This document shows, piece after piece, positions 7,452 to 16,000 of a stretch of 64,000 nt of DNA. The DNA is taken from NCBI GenBank assembly GCA_964235945.1, contig CAXSDV010000008.1, positions 16,220 through 80,219 on the forward strand. The letters are read 5' to 3'. A program made the translations under genes and the position numbers. The notes beneath the pieces are model-generated. The model was not told the origin of the DNA and made no database searches. It was given only the letters and a program-made list of their open reading frames with translations. This stretch comes from JASLDZ01 sp964235945 (lineage in GTDB: Bacteria > Pseudomonadota > Alphaproteobacteria > Caulobacterales > Caulobacteraceae). Numbering within the stretch: position 1 is the first letter of the stretch; the number at the start of each line of letters is the position of its first letter.

Positions 7452-10400
7452 ATGGGTAAGCTGCGCGTTGGGCTGATGAACCGGGCCACCGCGTTCCTGC
7501 GCGACTGGACGCTGCCGCGCCAGTTGGCCGGTGGGAACGTGCTGGGCGAGGCGGCCAAGAGCACGCTGTCCGAGACCTGGCGGCCCCGCCTGGAGGAGGC
7601 GGACGCGGTGGGCACCTCGGTCTGCCCCTACTGCGCGGTGGGCTGCAGCCAGCTGATCTACGTCAAGGACAAGAAACCGATCCACATCGAGGGCGACCCG
7701 CGCTCGCCGGTGAACCAGGGCACGCTCTGCCCCAAGGGGGCGGGCACGCTGGGCATGCTGCTCTCGCCCCAGCGGGTCAACGAGGTGCTGTGGCGCGCCC
7801 CCTACTCGAAGGAGTGGGTGAAGAAGCCGCTCGATTGGGCGATGGACCGGGTGGCGCAGCTCACCAAGCAGGTCCGCGACGAGACCTTCGTCCACAAACT
7901 TCCCGACGGCCGGTTGGTGAACCAGACGATCGGCTTGGCGACGCTGGGCGGCGCCACCATGGACAACGAAGAGAACTACCTCATCAAGAAGCTGTTCGGA
8001 GGTGGCCTCGGGCTCGTCTCCATTGAGAACCAAGCCCGTATTTGACACTCCTCATCGGTGCCCAGTTTGGGCGCCACTTACGGACGCGGCGCGGCGACCA
8101 TGGCCCTTTGGGACATGGAGAACGCCGATTGCGTGATCGTGATGGGCTCCAACATGGCGGAGAACCATCCGATCGCCTTCCGCTTCGTGGTCGAGGCCCA
8201 GCGCCGCGGCGCCAAGGTGATCCACATCGACCCGCGCTTCACGCGCACCTCGGCCCTGTCGGACATCCACGCGCACATCCGCTCCGGAACGGACATCGCC
8301 TTTTTGGGCGGGCTGATCCGCTACGTGCTCGAGCACGACCTCTGGTTCAAGGAGTTCGCGCTCGAGTACACGAACATCGCCACCATCATCGACGAGGGTT
8401 ACGAAGACCCTGAGACCCTGGACGGGCTGTTCTCCGGCTTCAACAAGGACTCCAAGTTCTACAGCGAGGAGACCTGGCAGCCCCAGGGCAAGAAGCAGCC
8501 CTCGTCCGTCGCCGAGCATCGCGTCCAGGGGCAGGAGCAGAAGGAGCCGGGCGAGTACGAGTCTATGACGGAGAGTCCTCCGCCCGAGGACCGCACGCTC
8601 CAGCATCCCAACTGCGTTTACCAGATCATGCGCCGGCACTACGCCCGCTACACCCCCGAAATGGTGGAGCGCGTCACGGGCGTGCCGGTCGCCACCTTCG
8701 AGCGGATCGCGCAGGTCTACGCGGAGAGTTCGGGCCGGGATCGGACCACCGCCGTCTGCTACGCCGTCGGTTGGACGCACCACACGGTGGGCGTGCAGAT
8801 CATCCGCGCCGCGGCCCTGCTCCAGGGGCTGATGGGCAATATCGGGCGGCCGGGCGGCGGCGTGATGGCTTTGCGCGGCCACGTGAGCATCCAGGGGTCC
8901 ACAGACATCCCCACGCTCTACAACATGCTGCCGGGCTACCTCCCGCAACCGAGCGCCCGCAGCAACCACGGCACGCTCAAGGACTATCTGGAGACGGAGA
9001 CGCCGACCACGGGCTGGTGGGCGAACATGCCCAAGTACGTGGTGAGCCTGCTCAAGGCCTGGTACGGCGAAGCGGCCACGGAGTCGAACGGCTACGCCTA
9101 CGAACACGTGCCCAAGCTTCTGGCCGATTGCAGCCAGGAGCCGATCACCCTGTCCATGGTCAACGGGGTGACGAAAGGCCAGTACATCTTCGGCCAGAAC
9201 CCCCTGGTGGGGGCGGTCAACGTCAACCTGATCGAGCGCGGCATGGCCAAGCTCGAATGGCTGGTGGTGCGCGACTTCGCCATGACCGAGACGGCGGACT
9301 TCTGGCGCGAAGGCCGGCGCGTGCGCGCGGGCGAGACCTCGCCCGAGGAGATCGGCACGGAGGTGTTCTTCTTCCCCGCGGCCATGCCCGGCGAGAAGGA
9401 GGGTACGGTCACCAACACGAGCCGTCTCGTGCAGTGGCACGACCACGTGGCGGAGGCGCCGGGCGACAGCCGGTCGGACCTCTGGTTCGTGCACAAGCTC
9501 GGACTGAAGCTGAAGCAGCTCTACGCCGGATCCTCCGACGTGCGCGACAAGGCGATCCAGGACCTCACCTGGGATTATCCGGTCAAGGGCGAGCGCGCCG
9601 AGCCGGACGCGGAGGCGGTGCTCAAGGAGATCAACGGCTGGACCACCGCCGACCGCAAGCAGGTGGCGCGCTTCCAGGACCTCAAGGACGACGGCTCGAC
9701 CGCCTCCGGCTGCTGGATCTACACGGGCATCTACCCGGAGGAGGGCAAGAACGTCTCGCGCTCGCGCGTGCCGGACGCCCCCGGCGAGAAGACCAGCCAT
9801 CAGGGCTGGGCTTTCGCCTGGCCCAACAATCGCCGCACCATGTATAACCGGTGCTCGGCCGATCCGCAGGGCAAGCCCTGGTCCGAGCGCAAGAAGATGA
9901 TCTGGTGGGACGAAGCGCAGGGCAAGTGGACGGGCTATGACGTGCCCGACTACATCCCCGACAAGCGGCCCGACTACCGGCCCGATTGGTCCAAGCGCCC
10001 GCACGGCATGGACGCCATCGGCGGTAATCTCCCCTTCATCATGGAGGCGGACGGCAAGTGCCAGCTGTTCTCCACCACCGGTCTCAAGGACGGGCCGCTG
10101 CCCACCCACTACGAGCCGGTCGAGAGTCCGGTGCTGAACGTGCTCTACCCGGGCCAGCAGGACAATCCGACCGCCAAGATCTGGGGCCGGCCGGGCAACG
10201 AGCTCCACCCGCCGGCGGACCCGCGCTTCCCCTACGTGTTCACCACGTATCGGTTGACCGAGTTGCACTGCGGCGGCGTGCCGACCCGCGTCATGCCCCA
10301 TACGGCCGAACTCCAGCCGGAGGCTTTCGTGGAGGTCTCGCCCGAACTCGCGGCCGAGCTCGGCATCGAGAACACCGGGTGGACGGTGATCTCCAGCCTG

Positions 10401-10664
10401 CGCGGCGAGATCGAGGTCAAGGCGCTGGTGACCCCGCGCATGCGTCCCTTCGTCATCGACGGCCGCACGGTGCACCAGATCGGCATGCCCTGGGTGTTCG
10501 GGCCCAAGGGTTACGCCCGGGGCGAGCCCGCCAACGTGCTGCTGGCCATCACCGGCGACGCCAACACCTCCATCCACTCCACCAAGGCGCTGACGGTGAA
10601 CCTGCGCGCGGGCCGTCTGCACGAGGGGGCCAGGGCTCCCCAGGCGGCGGTGGCGGCCGAATGA
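7452..10664 (+). CDS. fdhA: selenocysteine-containing formate dehydrogenase catalytic (alpha) subunit, read through TGA at 8043-8045
   Basis: Molybdopterin oxidoreductase oxidising formate to CO2, 1070 residues with Sec198. The [4Fe-4S] ligands are Cys58, 61, 65 and 93 (VCPYCAVGC, then TLCPKG). The frame stops only at TGA 8043-8045 and continues in the same frame. The flanks, ENQARI before and HSSSVPSLGATYGRGAAT after, match the selenocysteine site of FdnG/FdoG (RV-U-HGPTVASL...). The rest has the family molybdopterin-binding segments, for example VIVMGSNMAENHP. A SECIS-like hairpin follows the TGA. The start ATG at 7452 has AAGGAG eight bases upstream. The N-terminus shows no twin-arginine signal, unlike FdnG/FdoG, so a cytoplasmic catalytic site is inferred. 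Its stop overlaps the next small ORF (ATGA). Automated gene callers would split it into a 198-codon stub and an 860-odd-residue remnant. Confidence 0.95.
8046..8080 (+). promoter_or_regulatory. bacterial SECIS element directing selenocysteine insertion at 8043-8045
   Basis: Eleven bases after the in-frame TGA, GGTGCCC (8057-8063) pairs with GGGCGCC (8069-8075), seven base pairs with one G-U, closing a five-base loop AGTTT. Distance and shape agree with the E. coli fdhF/fdnG SECIS, whose upper stem starts at the same place and has an unpaired GU in the loop for SelB binding. The hairpin lies inside the coding sequence (residues 200-210), as usual in bacteria. Pairing was read by eye; SelB binding is inferred. 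Confidence 0.85.
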
Positions 10665-10975
10665 ACCCGGTGGAGGACGAAGCCGCCCGCCTGCGCGAGG
10701 CTTGGGAAGGGATGGGGCGGGTGCTCGAACAGCGTCCCCACAAGGACGACCACCTCCTGACCGAGATGATCAAGACGCTCTGCGCGGCGCGGGACTCGAT
10801 GATCGCGCGCCACCGCGAGTCGCCCCTTCCCGCGCAGGAGCGCGGGCGGCTGGAGCGGCTCAACGCGGTGATCGCCCAGGTGTTCAGCCTCCAGTTCCCC
10901 TTGGGGCCGATCCCGTGGGACGACTTCGGCGTCGCGCGGGGCTGGCTCGCCGACCTGCGTTCGCAGGAGGCCTGA
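10661..10975 (+). CDS. small helical protein in the formate dehydrogenase locus
   Basis: 104 residues, unrecognised. It is rich in charged residues with helical patterning (RLREAWEGMGRVLEQRP, then LERLNAVIAQVFSLQFPLG) and ends near GPIPWDDFGVARGWLADL. No signal peptide, no metal-binding cysteine cluster (one Cys only). The ATG overlaps the fdhA stop (ATGA), so it is translationally coupled to the selenoenzyme gene. A role in maturation or stability of the catalytic subunit is a reasonable guess, nothing more. It is not a recognisable FdhD or FdhE. Confidence 0.75.
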   Translation: MNPVEDEAARLREAWEGMGRVLEQRPHKDDHLLTEMIKTLCAARDSMIARHRESPLPAQERGRLERLNAVIAQVFSLQFPLGPIPWDDFGVARGWLADLRSQEA

Positions 10976-10982
10976 GGCGCCC

Positions 10983-11252
10983 ATGCCCGCCGTGTGGCGC
11001 ATCGACATCCGGCTGGGCGCGGGCGAGGACGCCGCGCTGATCCGCTCGGCCGCCATCGAGGCGGAAAGCGAGGAGGAGGCGTTGCGCGAGTTCGCCAACC
11101 GCCTGGGCCGCGAGCCCGATCCCACCGTGCTGGACGGCCAGGAAGAAGTCAGCGCCGCGGGTGAGTTCGCCCCCGGCTCGGCCATGCCGCCGCTGGAGAT
11201 GCGGGCGGAGACCAGCCGGGCGGACGCGACGGACGACACGCCCCCCGCCTGA
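10983..11252 (+). CDS. small acidic protein at the end of the fdhA arm
   Basis: 89 residues, strongly acidic, no recognised family. The N-terminal half (VWRIDIRLGAGEDAALIRS, then EEALREFANRLGREPD) looks like a short alpha/beta unit; the C-terminal 30 residues are low-complexity. It starts seven bases after the previous stop and is the last gene of the plus-strand arm, facing the PEBP gene whose stop is 21 bp away. Its constant direction and tight spacing suggest that it belongs to the formate dehydrogenase transcription unit; function unknown. Confidence 0.65.
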   Translation: MPAVWRIDIRLGAGEDAALIRSAAIEAESEEEALREFANRLGREPDPTVLDGQEEVSAAGEFAPGSAMPPLEMRAETSRADATDDTPPA

Positions 11253-11272
11253 CCGCGCGGGGTTGGGAGCGC

Positions 11273-11842
11273 TCAGCCCCCGCGTTCGTACACGCCGATC
11301 AGTCGGCCGCGCGCCAGCACGTTGCCCTTGAGCGCGGCAAGCACGTCCTTCTTCTCGGCCTGGGGCTGGAGCGCCGCGGCGCGCGACAGGGCGTAGACCT
11401 GGAACACGTAGCGGTGCGGGCCGTGGCCGGTGGGCGGGTCCGGCGGCAGCCAGCCGAGCTTCCTGAACGAGTTGTAGCCCAGGCCCGCCACCTCGCCCAC
11501 GCCCCCGGTGAAGGCTCCGGCGGCGAAGGCGTGGTCCTGGACGGGCAGGCCGAACGCCAGCAGGTGGACGAAGGGGGCGGGCGTCGGGCTGTCGGCGTCC
11601 TCCACCACCACAACGACCCCCGCGGCGCCCTGCGGCAGGTTCTTATAGGACAGGGGAGGCGAGCTCTTCACGCCGTCCTGCGTGTGGTCGGCGGGCAGGG
11701 CGTCGCCGTCGGTGAAGGCGGGACTCGTCACCTCGATGGTTTCGGGGCCCTGGGCGCCGTCGTCGGCCCAGACGGTCTTCTCCAGGCCCGGCCGCACGCC
11801 CTGCAGCGCTTGGCCGATCACGGCGGGGATCTTCTCCAGCAT
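11273..11842 (-). CDS. YbhB/YbcL-family (PEBP, Raf kinase inhibitor-like) protein
   Basis: 189-residue phosphatidylethanolamine-binding-protein fold, similar to E. coli YbhB/YbcL. The ligand-site region reads VVVVEDADSPTPAPFVHLLAF and the second signature region includes GYNSFRKLGWLPPDPPTGHGPHRYVFQVYAL with the conserved GPHRY. No signal peptide, hence cytoplasmic like YbhB. The bacterial role is not established. It lies 19 bp downstream of the SDR gene on the same strand and may be co-transcribed with it. Confidence 0.88.
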   Translation of the reverse strand: MLEKIPAVIGQALQGVRPGLEKTVWADDGAQGPETIEVTSPAFTDGDALPADHTQDGVKSSPPLSYKNLPQGAAGVVVVVEDADSPTPAPFVHLLAFGLPVQDHAFAAGAFTGGVGEVAGLGYNSFRKLGWLPPDPPTGHGPHRYVFQVYALSRAAALQPQAEKKDVLAALKGNVLARGRLIGVYERGG

Positions 11843-11861
11843 GGGCGCACTCTCCTGAGGT

Positions 11862-12722
11862 TCAGACGGCGTGGGCGCTGTCGCCCCCCGTCACGTCGAT
11901 CGTGGCTCCCGACACCAGCCTCGCCTCGTCCGAGGCGAGCCACACATAGGCGTGGGCGATGTCGGCGGGGGGCAGCCAGGGCAGGCCCAGCGGCGTCTTC
12001 TTGATCATCGCGGCGGTGGCGGCCCGCTCCAGCTCCTGCGGATCGGAGGGCACGGGCTGGCCCGCCTCCTCCACCGCCTGGGCGTAGCGCGAAGCGTTGC
12101 GCGTCAAGGGGGTGTCGATCAGGCCGGGGATGACCGCGTTCACGGTGATCGCGTCCGAGCCCAGTTCCAGCGCCGCCGACTTCATCAACCCGATGATCCC
12201 GTACTTGGACGCGGAATACGCCGACCCGCCCTTGGTGCCGTGCCGCCCCTGGGTGGAGGAGGTCAGGATGATGCGCCCGCCCCCGCCCTTGGTGATGTGG
12301 GGCAGGGAAGCGCGCACCGTCTTGGCCGTACCCGTCAGGTTGACCGCGATCTGGTCGTCCCACTCCGCGTCGTCCATCCGCGCCAGCTCGCCGAAGCTCT
12401 GGATGCCCGCCACCGCCGCCAGGATGTCGAGCTTGCCGAAGGCGGCCACGACCCGGTCCACGCCGGCCCTGAGCGCGGGCAGGTCGCGGATGTCGGCGGT
12501 GAGCGCGAGCCAGCGGACCCCCTGCGCCTCCACCTCGCGGCCGGTCGTGTCCAGCTCCTCGGGGGTGGGCAGGTCGTAGCGCTGGACGGGGCTGACGCCG
12601 CCGGCCACGTCCAGCCCCGCCACGTCGGCGCCCTCGCGCGCGAACGCCAGCGCCACCTCGCGACCGATGCCGCGCGCCGCGCCCGTGACCAGTGCGGCCT
12701 TGCCCGCCAACCGTCCCGCCAT
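11862..12722 (-). CDS. short-chain dehydrogenase/reductase (SDR)
   Basis: 286-residue classical SDR, an NAD(P)-dependent alcohol/ketone oxidoreductase. The cofactor motif TGAARGIG is at 13-20 and the catalytic YSASK follows a serine-rich strand (LTSSTQGRHG). The usual NNAG is replaced by AVAG. An insertion around LPTPEELDTTGREVEAQG after the second strand is like that in SDRs annotated as mycofactocin-type or carveol dehydrogenases, but no mycofactocin genes are seen here. Substrate unknown. It is located between ubiG and the PEBP gene on the minus strand, 57 bp after ubiG. Confidence 0.87.
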   Translation of the reverse strand: MAGRLAGKAALVTGAARGIGREVALAFAREGADVAGLDVAGGVSPVQRYDLPTPEELDTTGREVEAQGVRWLALTADIRDLPALRAGVDRVVAAFGKLDILAAVAGIQSFGELARMDDAEWDDQIAVNLTGTAKTVRASLPHITKGGGGRIILTSSTQGRHGTKGGSAYSASKYGIIGLMKSAALELGSDAITVNAVIPGLIDTPLTRNASRYAQAVEEAGQPVPSDPQELERAATAAMIKKTPLGLPWLPPADIAHAYVWLASDEARLVSGATIDVTGGDSAHAV

Positions 12723-12779
12723 GTCCGCTCCTGCACCTCGTTCCGTTCAATCGAACCGGGGAGCGCGGGTTCCGGCCGG

Positions 12780-13550
12780 TCAGTCCAGGCGCGGGCGCGT
12801 GACCACCATCATGTAGTTGACGTCCGCGTCCGACGAGAGCGACCAGCGGTCGCCCAGCGGGTGGTAGACCACTCCCACCGGCCCCTGCACGATCACCGGC
12901 TCGTTCGCCAGGAAGGCGCGCAGCTCCTCCGGCCGCAGGAACTTCCTCCAGTCGTGGATGCCGCGCGGCAGCCAGCGCAGGACGTACTCCGCGCCGATCT
13001 TGGCGAGGGCCAGCGCTTTGAGCGTGCGGTTCAGCGTGGCCACCACCATCACCCCGCCGGGGGCCAGCAGGCGGCTGGTGGCGCGCAGGTAGGCCCCGGG
13101 ATCGGCCACGTGCTCGATCACCTCCATGTTGAGCACCACGTCGAACGGGCCGGCGCCCGCGGCCAGCAGCGCTTCGGCGGTGTCCGCGCGGTAGTCGATG
13201 TCCAACCCCCCCTCCTGCGCGTGGACGCGGGCGACGGCGATGTTGGTGTCGGAGGCGTCCACCCCCGTGACCCGAAAGCCCAACCGCGTCATGGGCTCGG
13301 ACAGAAGGCCGCCGCCGCAGCCGATGTCCAGCAAGCGCAGGCCCTCGAACGGACGCGGGGCGTGCGGGTCGCGGCCGAAGCGCTGCAGGGCGGTGTCGCG
13401 CACGAAGCTCAGGCGGGTGGGGTTGAAGCGGTGCAGGGGCGCGAACTTGCCGCGCGGGTCCCACCACTCTTCGGCGATGCGCGAGAAGCGCTCCACCTCG
13501 GCGGGATCGACGCTCCCCCGCGCGCGCCCGGGCGCGGCGTGATCTTCCAT
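12780..13550 (-). CDS. ubiG: ubiquinone biosynthesis O-methyltransferase UbiG
   Basis: 256-residue class I SAM methyltransferase performing both O-methylation steps of ubiquinone synthesis. It shows the UbiG-specific N-terminus SVDPAEVERFSRIAEEWWDP followed by APLHRFNPTRLSF, the SAM loop LLDIGCGGGLLSEPM and the C-terminal HDWRKFLRPEEL stretch. ATG at 13550 (MEDHAAPG) was chosen over an upstream open start because GGGGAG lies six bases before it. It is divergent from lysC with only 83 bp between the starts, an arrangement known in other alphaproteobacteria. Confidence 0.95.
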   Translation of the reverse strand: MEDHAAPGRARGSVDPAEVERFSRIAEEWWDPRGKFAPLHRFNPTRLSFVRDTALQRFGRDPHAPRPFEGLRLLDIGCGGGLLSEPMTRLGFRVTGVDASDTNIAVARVHAQEGGLDIDYRADTAEALLAAGAGPFDVVLNMEVIEHVADPGAYLRATSRLLAPGGVMVVATLNRTLKALALAKIGAEYVLRWLPRGIHDWRKFLRPEELRAFLANEPVIVQGPVGVVYHPLGDRWSLSSDADVNYMMVVTRPRLD

Positions 13551-13633
13551 CAAAGGCTCCCCGCCGCTATGCCGCACGCTCGCGCTTGCGTTCGGAGATG
13601 GCCGGGCCGGTGCGCGACGGCAAGGGCGGGGGC

Positions 13634-14893
13634 ATGTCGGCGCGGCGGCTGGTGATGAAATTCGGCGGCACGTCCGTGGCCGACCTCGAGCGCATCCGGC
13701 GCGTGGCGCGCCTCACGGCCGCCGAGGCGCGGCCGGGCCGGGGCGTCGCGGTGGTGGTCTCGGCCATGAGCGGCCGCACCAACGAGCTCGTGGCCTGGAC
13801 GGACGTGGCCGGCGCCGCCGCCGCCGGGCTCGACCCCTCCGACGACGAGTACGACGTGGTGGTCGCCTCCGGCGAGCAGGTGGTGGCGGGCCTGCTGGCC
13901 ATGACGTTGCGCAACATGGGGCTGCGGGCGCGCTCCTGGCTGGGCTGGCAGATCCCCATCCTCTCGGACGGGGCGCACGGCCGCGCGCGCATCGACGACA
14001 TCCCCGCCCAGGCGCTGGGCGAGCGGGTGGACTCAGGCGAGATCGCGGTGATCGCGGGCTTCCAGGGCGTGACGGCCGGCGGCCGCATCACCACCCTCGG
14101 CCGCGGCGGGTCCGACACCTCGGCGGTGGCGGTGGCCGCGGCGCTGGGCGCCGAGCGCTGCGACATCTACACGGACGTGGACGGGGTCTACACCACCGAC
14201 CCGCGCATCGAGCGCCGGGCGCGGCGCCTTTCCAAGATCTCCTACGAGGAGATGCTGGAGATGGCCTCGCTCGGCGCCAAGGTGCTGCAAACGCGCTCGG
14301 TGGAGATGGCCATGGCGCACCGGGTGCCCGTGCGCGTGTTGTCCAGCTTCGTCGAGCCCGGCGAGGCGTCGGCGGATGCGGGCACCGTGGTCTGCGACGA
14401 GGAGGAGATCGTGGAGAAGCGGATCGTTTCGGGCGTGGCCTACAGCCGCGACGAGGCCAAGGTGACCATCTTCGGCCTGCCCGACCACCCGGGCGTCAGC
14501 CAGAAGATCTTCGCGGGGCTGGCGGACGCCGACGTCAACGTCGACATGATCGTGCAGTCGCGCGCGCGCAGCTCCGACAGCGCCAACATGGCCTTCACCG
14601 TGAGCAAGCGCGACGCCGCCCGGGCGCTGGAGATCGTGCGCGCCGAGCAGGCCGCCGTCGGCTTCGACGACGTGGAGATCGACGAGGACGTGGCCAAGGT
14701 TTCGGTGGTGGGGGTGGGCATGCGCTCCCACGCGGGGGTGGCCAAGACCATGTTCGGCGCCCTGGCCGAGCGCGGCGTCAACATTCAGGTGATCTCCACC
14801 TCCGAGATAAAGATCAGCGTGCTGATCGAGGCCGCCTACACCGAGTTGGCCGTGCGGGCCCTGCACGCCGCCTACGGCCTTGCGGAGGACTAG
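13634..14893 (+). CDS. lysC: aspartate kinase
   Basis: 419-residue aspartokinase, first step of the lysine/threonine/methionine pathway. The N-terminal KFGGTSVADLERI and VVVSAMSGRTNELVAW are diagnostic; the nucleotide site includes TLGRGGSDTSAVA and DIYTDVDGVYTTDPR. Two ACT domains occupy the C-terminus (VTIFGLPDHPGVSQKIFAGL and VSVVGVGMRSHAGVAKTMF), so feedback inhibition by lysine and/or threonine is likely. The ATG at 13634 gives MSARRLVMKFGG, matching the length of orthologues; open codons further upstream lack a credible ribosome-binding site. It is followed after 42 bp by mnmH and glnE in the same direction. Confidence 0.95.
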   Translation: MSARRLVMKFGGTSVADLERIRRVARLTAAEARPGRGVAVVVSAMSGRTNELVAWTDVAGAAAAGLDPSDDEYDVVVASGEQVVAGLLAMTLRNMGLRARSWLGWQIPILSDGAHGRARIDDIPAQALGERVDSGEIAVIAGFQGVTAGGRITTLGRGGSDTSAVAVAAALGAERCDIYTDVDGVYTTDPRIERRARRLSKISYEEMLEMASLGAKVLQTRSVEMAMAHRVPVRVLSSFVEPGEASADAGTVVCDEEEIVEKRIVSGVAYSRDEAKVTIFGLPDHPGVSQKIFAGLADADVNVDMIVQSRARSSDSANMAFTVSKRDAARALEIVRAEQAAVGFDDVEIDEDVAKVSVVGVGMRSHAGVAKTMFGALAERGVNIQVISTSEIKISVLIEAAYTELAVRALHAAYGLAED

Positions 14894-14935
14894 GGCCGTC
14901 CTCGCGCCCACGCGCATCGACGGGACCGCCGCCCC

Positions 14936-16000
14936 GTGATCGAGCGGATCGCCGCCCTGGCGCCCGGCGACGCGCACCGCTTCGACGCGGTGATCGACGT
15001 GAGGAGCCCGGCCGAGTTCGCCGAGGACCACGCGCCCGGCGCGGTGAACCTGCCCGTGCTGTGGGACGACGAGCGCGCGCGGGTGGGCGCGGCCTATGTC
15101 CAGCAGTCCAAGTTCCTCGCCCGCCGGATGGGCGCGGCGCTGATCGCGCGCAACGTCGCCGCCCACCTGGAAGGGCCGCTGGCGGACAAGGGGGGCGGCT
15201 GGCGGCCGCTGGTCTACTGCTGGCGCGGAGGCCAGCGCTCGGGCGCCATGGCGACCATCCTCTCCCAGGTGGGCTGGCGCACCGCGCTTCTGGAAGGCGG
15301 CTACCGCACCTACCGGCGGGGGGTGACGCAGGCGCTGTACGACGCGAAGCCCGTGGCGGGCGTGGTGCTGCTGGGCGGCGGCACGGGGACGGCCAAGACC
15401 GAGATCCTCGGCCGGCTCGCGGCGCGGGGGGTGCAGGTGCTGGACCTGGAGGAGCTGGCCGCCCATCGCGGTTCGCTGCTGGGCGCCCTGCCCGGGCGGC
15501 CGCAGCCCTCGCAGAAGCTGTGGGAAAGCCGGCTGGCCGCCGCCCTCGCCGTTCTCGACCCCGCCCGCCCCGTGGTGGTGGAGGCGGAGTCCAGCAAGGT
15601 GGGCGAACGCATGGTCCCGCCCGTCCTGTGGAGCGCCATGCTCGCCGCTCCGCGCATCGAGCTGACGGCGCCCGTGGAGGCCCGTGCGCGCTACCTGGCC
15701 GCGGCCTATGCGGACGCCGCGGGGGATCGGGAGGCGTTCGCCGCGCTGCTCGACCGGCTGCCGCGCCACCTGTCGCGCGCCACGGTCGACGGCTGGCGCG
15801 CGCTCCTGGCCGCCGGCGAGTTGGAGCGGTTGGCGCGCGAGCTGGTGGAGGCGCACTACGATCCCGCCTACGCCCGCTCCGCCCGCACCGACTCCCGCCC
15901 GCCCGCGCGCCGGGTGGAGCTGGCCGACCTTTCCCCCGCCGACCAGGACGGCGCCGCCGACGCGGTCGCCGCCCTGTTGCGGGAGGGCTTGGGCGCGTGA
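14936..16000 (+). CDS. mnmH: tRNA 2-selenouridine(34) synthase MnmH (SelU/YbbB)
   Basis: 354-residue enzyme that geranylates and then replaces sulfur by selenium in the wobble 2-thiouridine of tRNAs, using selenophosphate from SelD. The N-terminal rhodanese domain has FDAVIDVRSPAEFAEDHAPG and the catalytic Cys95 in YCWRGGQRSG, both typical of this family. The C-terminal P-loop reads GGTGTAKT (148-155), where Ala153 stands in place of the usual Gly before Lys. The start is GTG at 14936. Its stop overlaps the glnE start (GTGA). Together with the Sec-containing formate dehydrogenase it shows that the organism uses selenium in both protein and tRNA. Confidence 0.92.
   Translation: MIERIAALAPGDAHRFDAVIDVRSPAEFAEDHAPGAVNLPVLWDDERARVGAAYVQQSKFLARRMGAALIARNVAAHLEGPLADKGGGWRPLVYCWRGGQRSGAMATILSQVGWRTALLEGGYRTYRRGVTQALYDAKPVAGVVLLGGGTGTAKTEILGRLAARGVQVLDLEELAAHRGSLLGALPGRPQPSQKLWESRLAAALAVLDPARPVVVEAESSKVGERMVPPVLWSAMLAAPRIELTAPVEARARYLAAAYADAAGDREAFAALLDRLPRHLSRATVDGWRALLAAGELERLARELVEAHYDPAYARSARTDSRPPARRVELADLSPADQDGAADAVAALLREGLGA

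Noticed and set aside
7398..8045. Separate 215-residue protein ending at the TGA at 8043
   Set aside because: It is the N-terminal part of the selenocysteine-containing fdhA; the same frame continues with conserved sequence after the TGA.
8052..10622. 856-codon open frame antisense to fdhA
   Set aside because: The plus strand codes an unmistakable molybdopterin oxidoreductase; the antisense product has no domain pattern.
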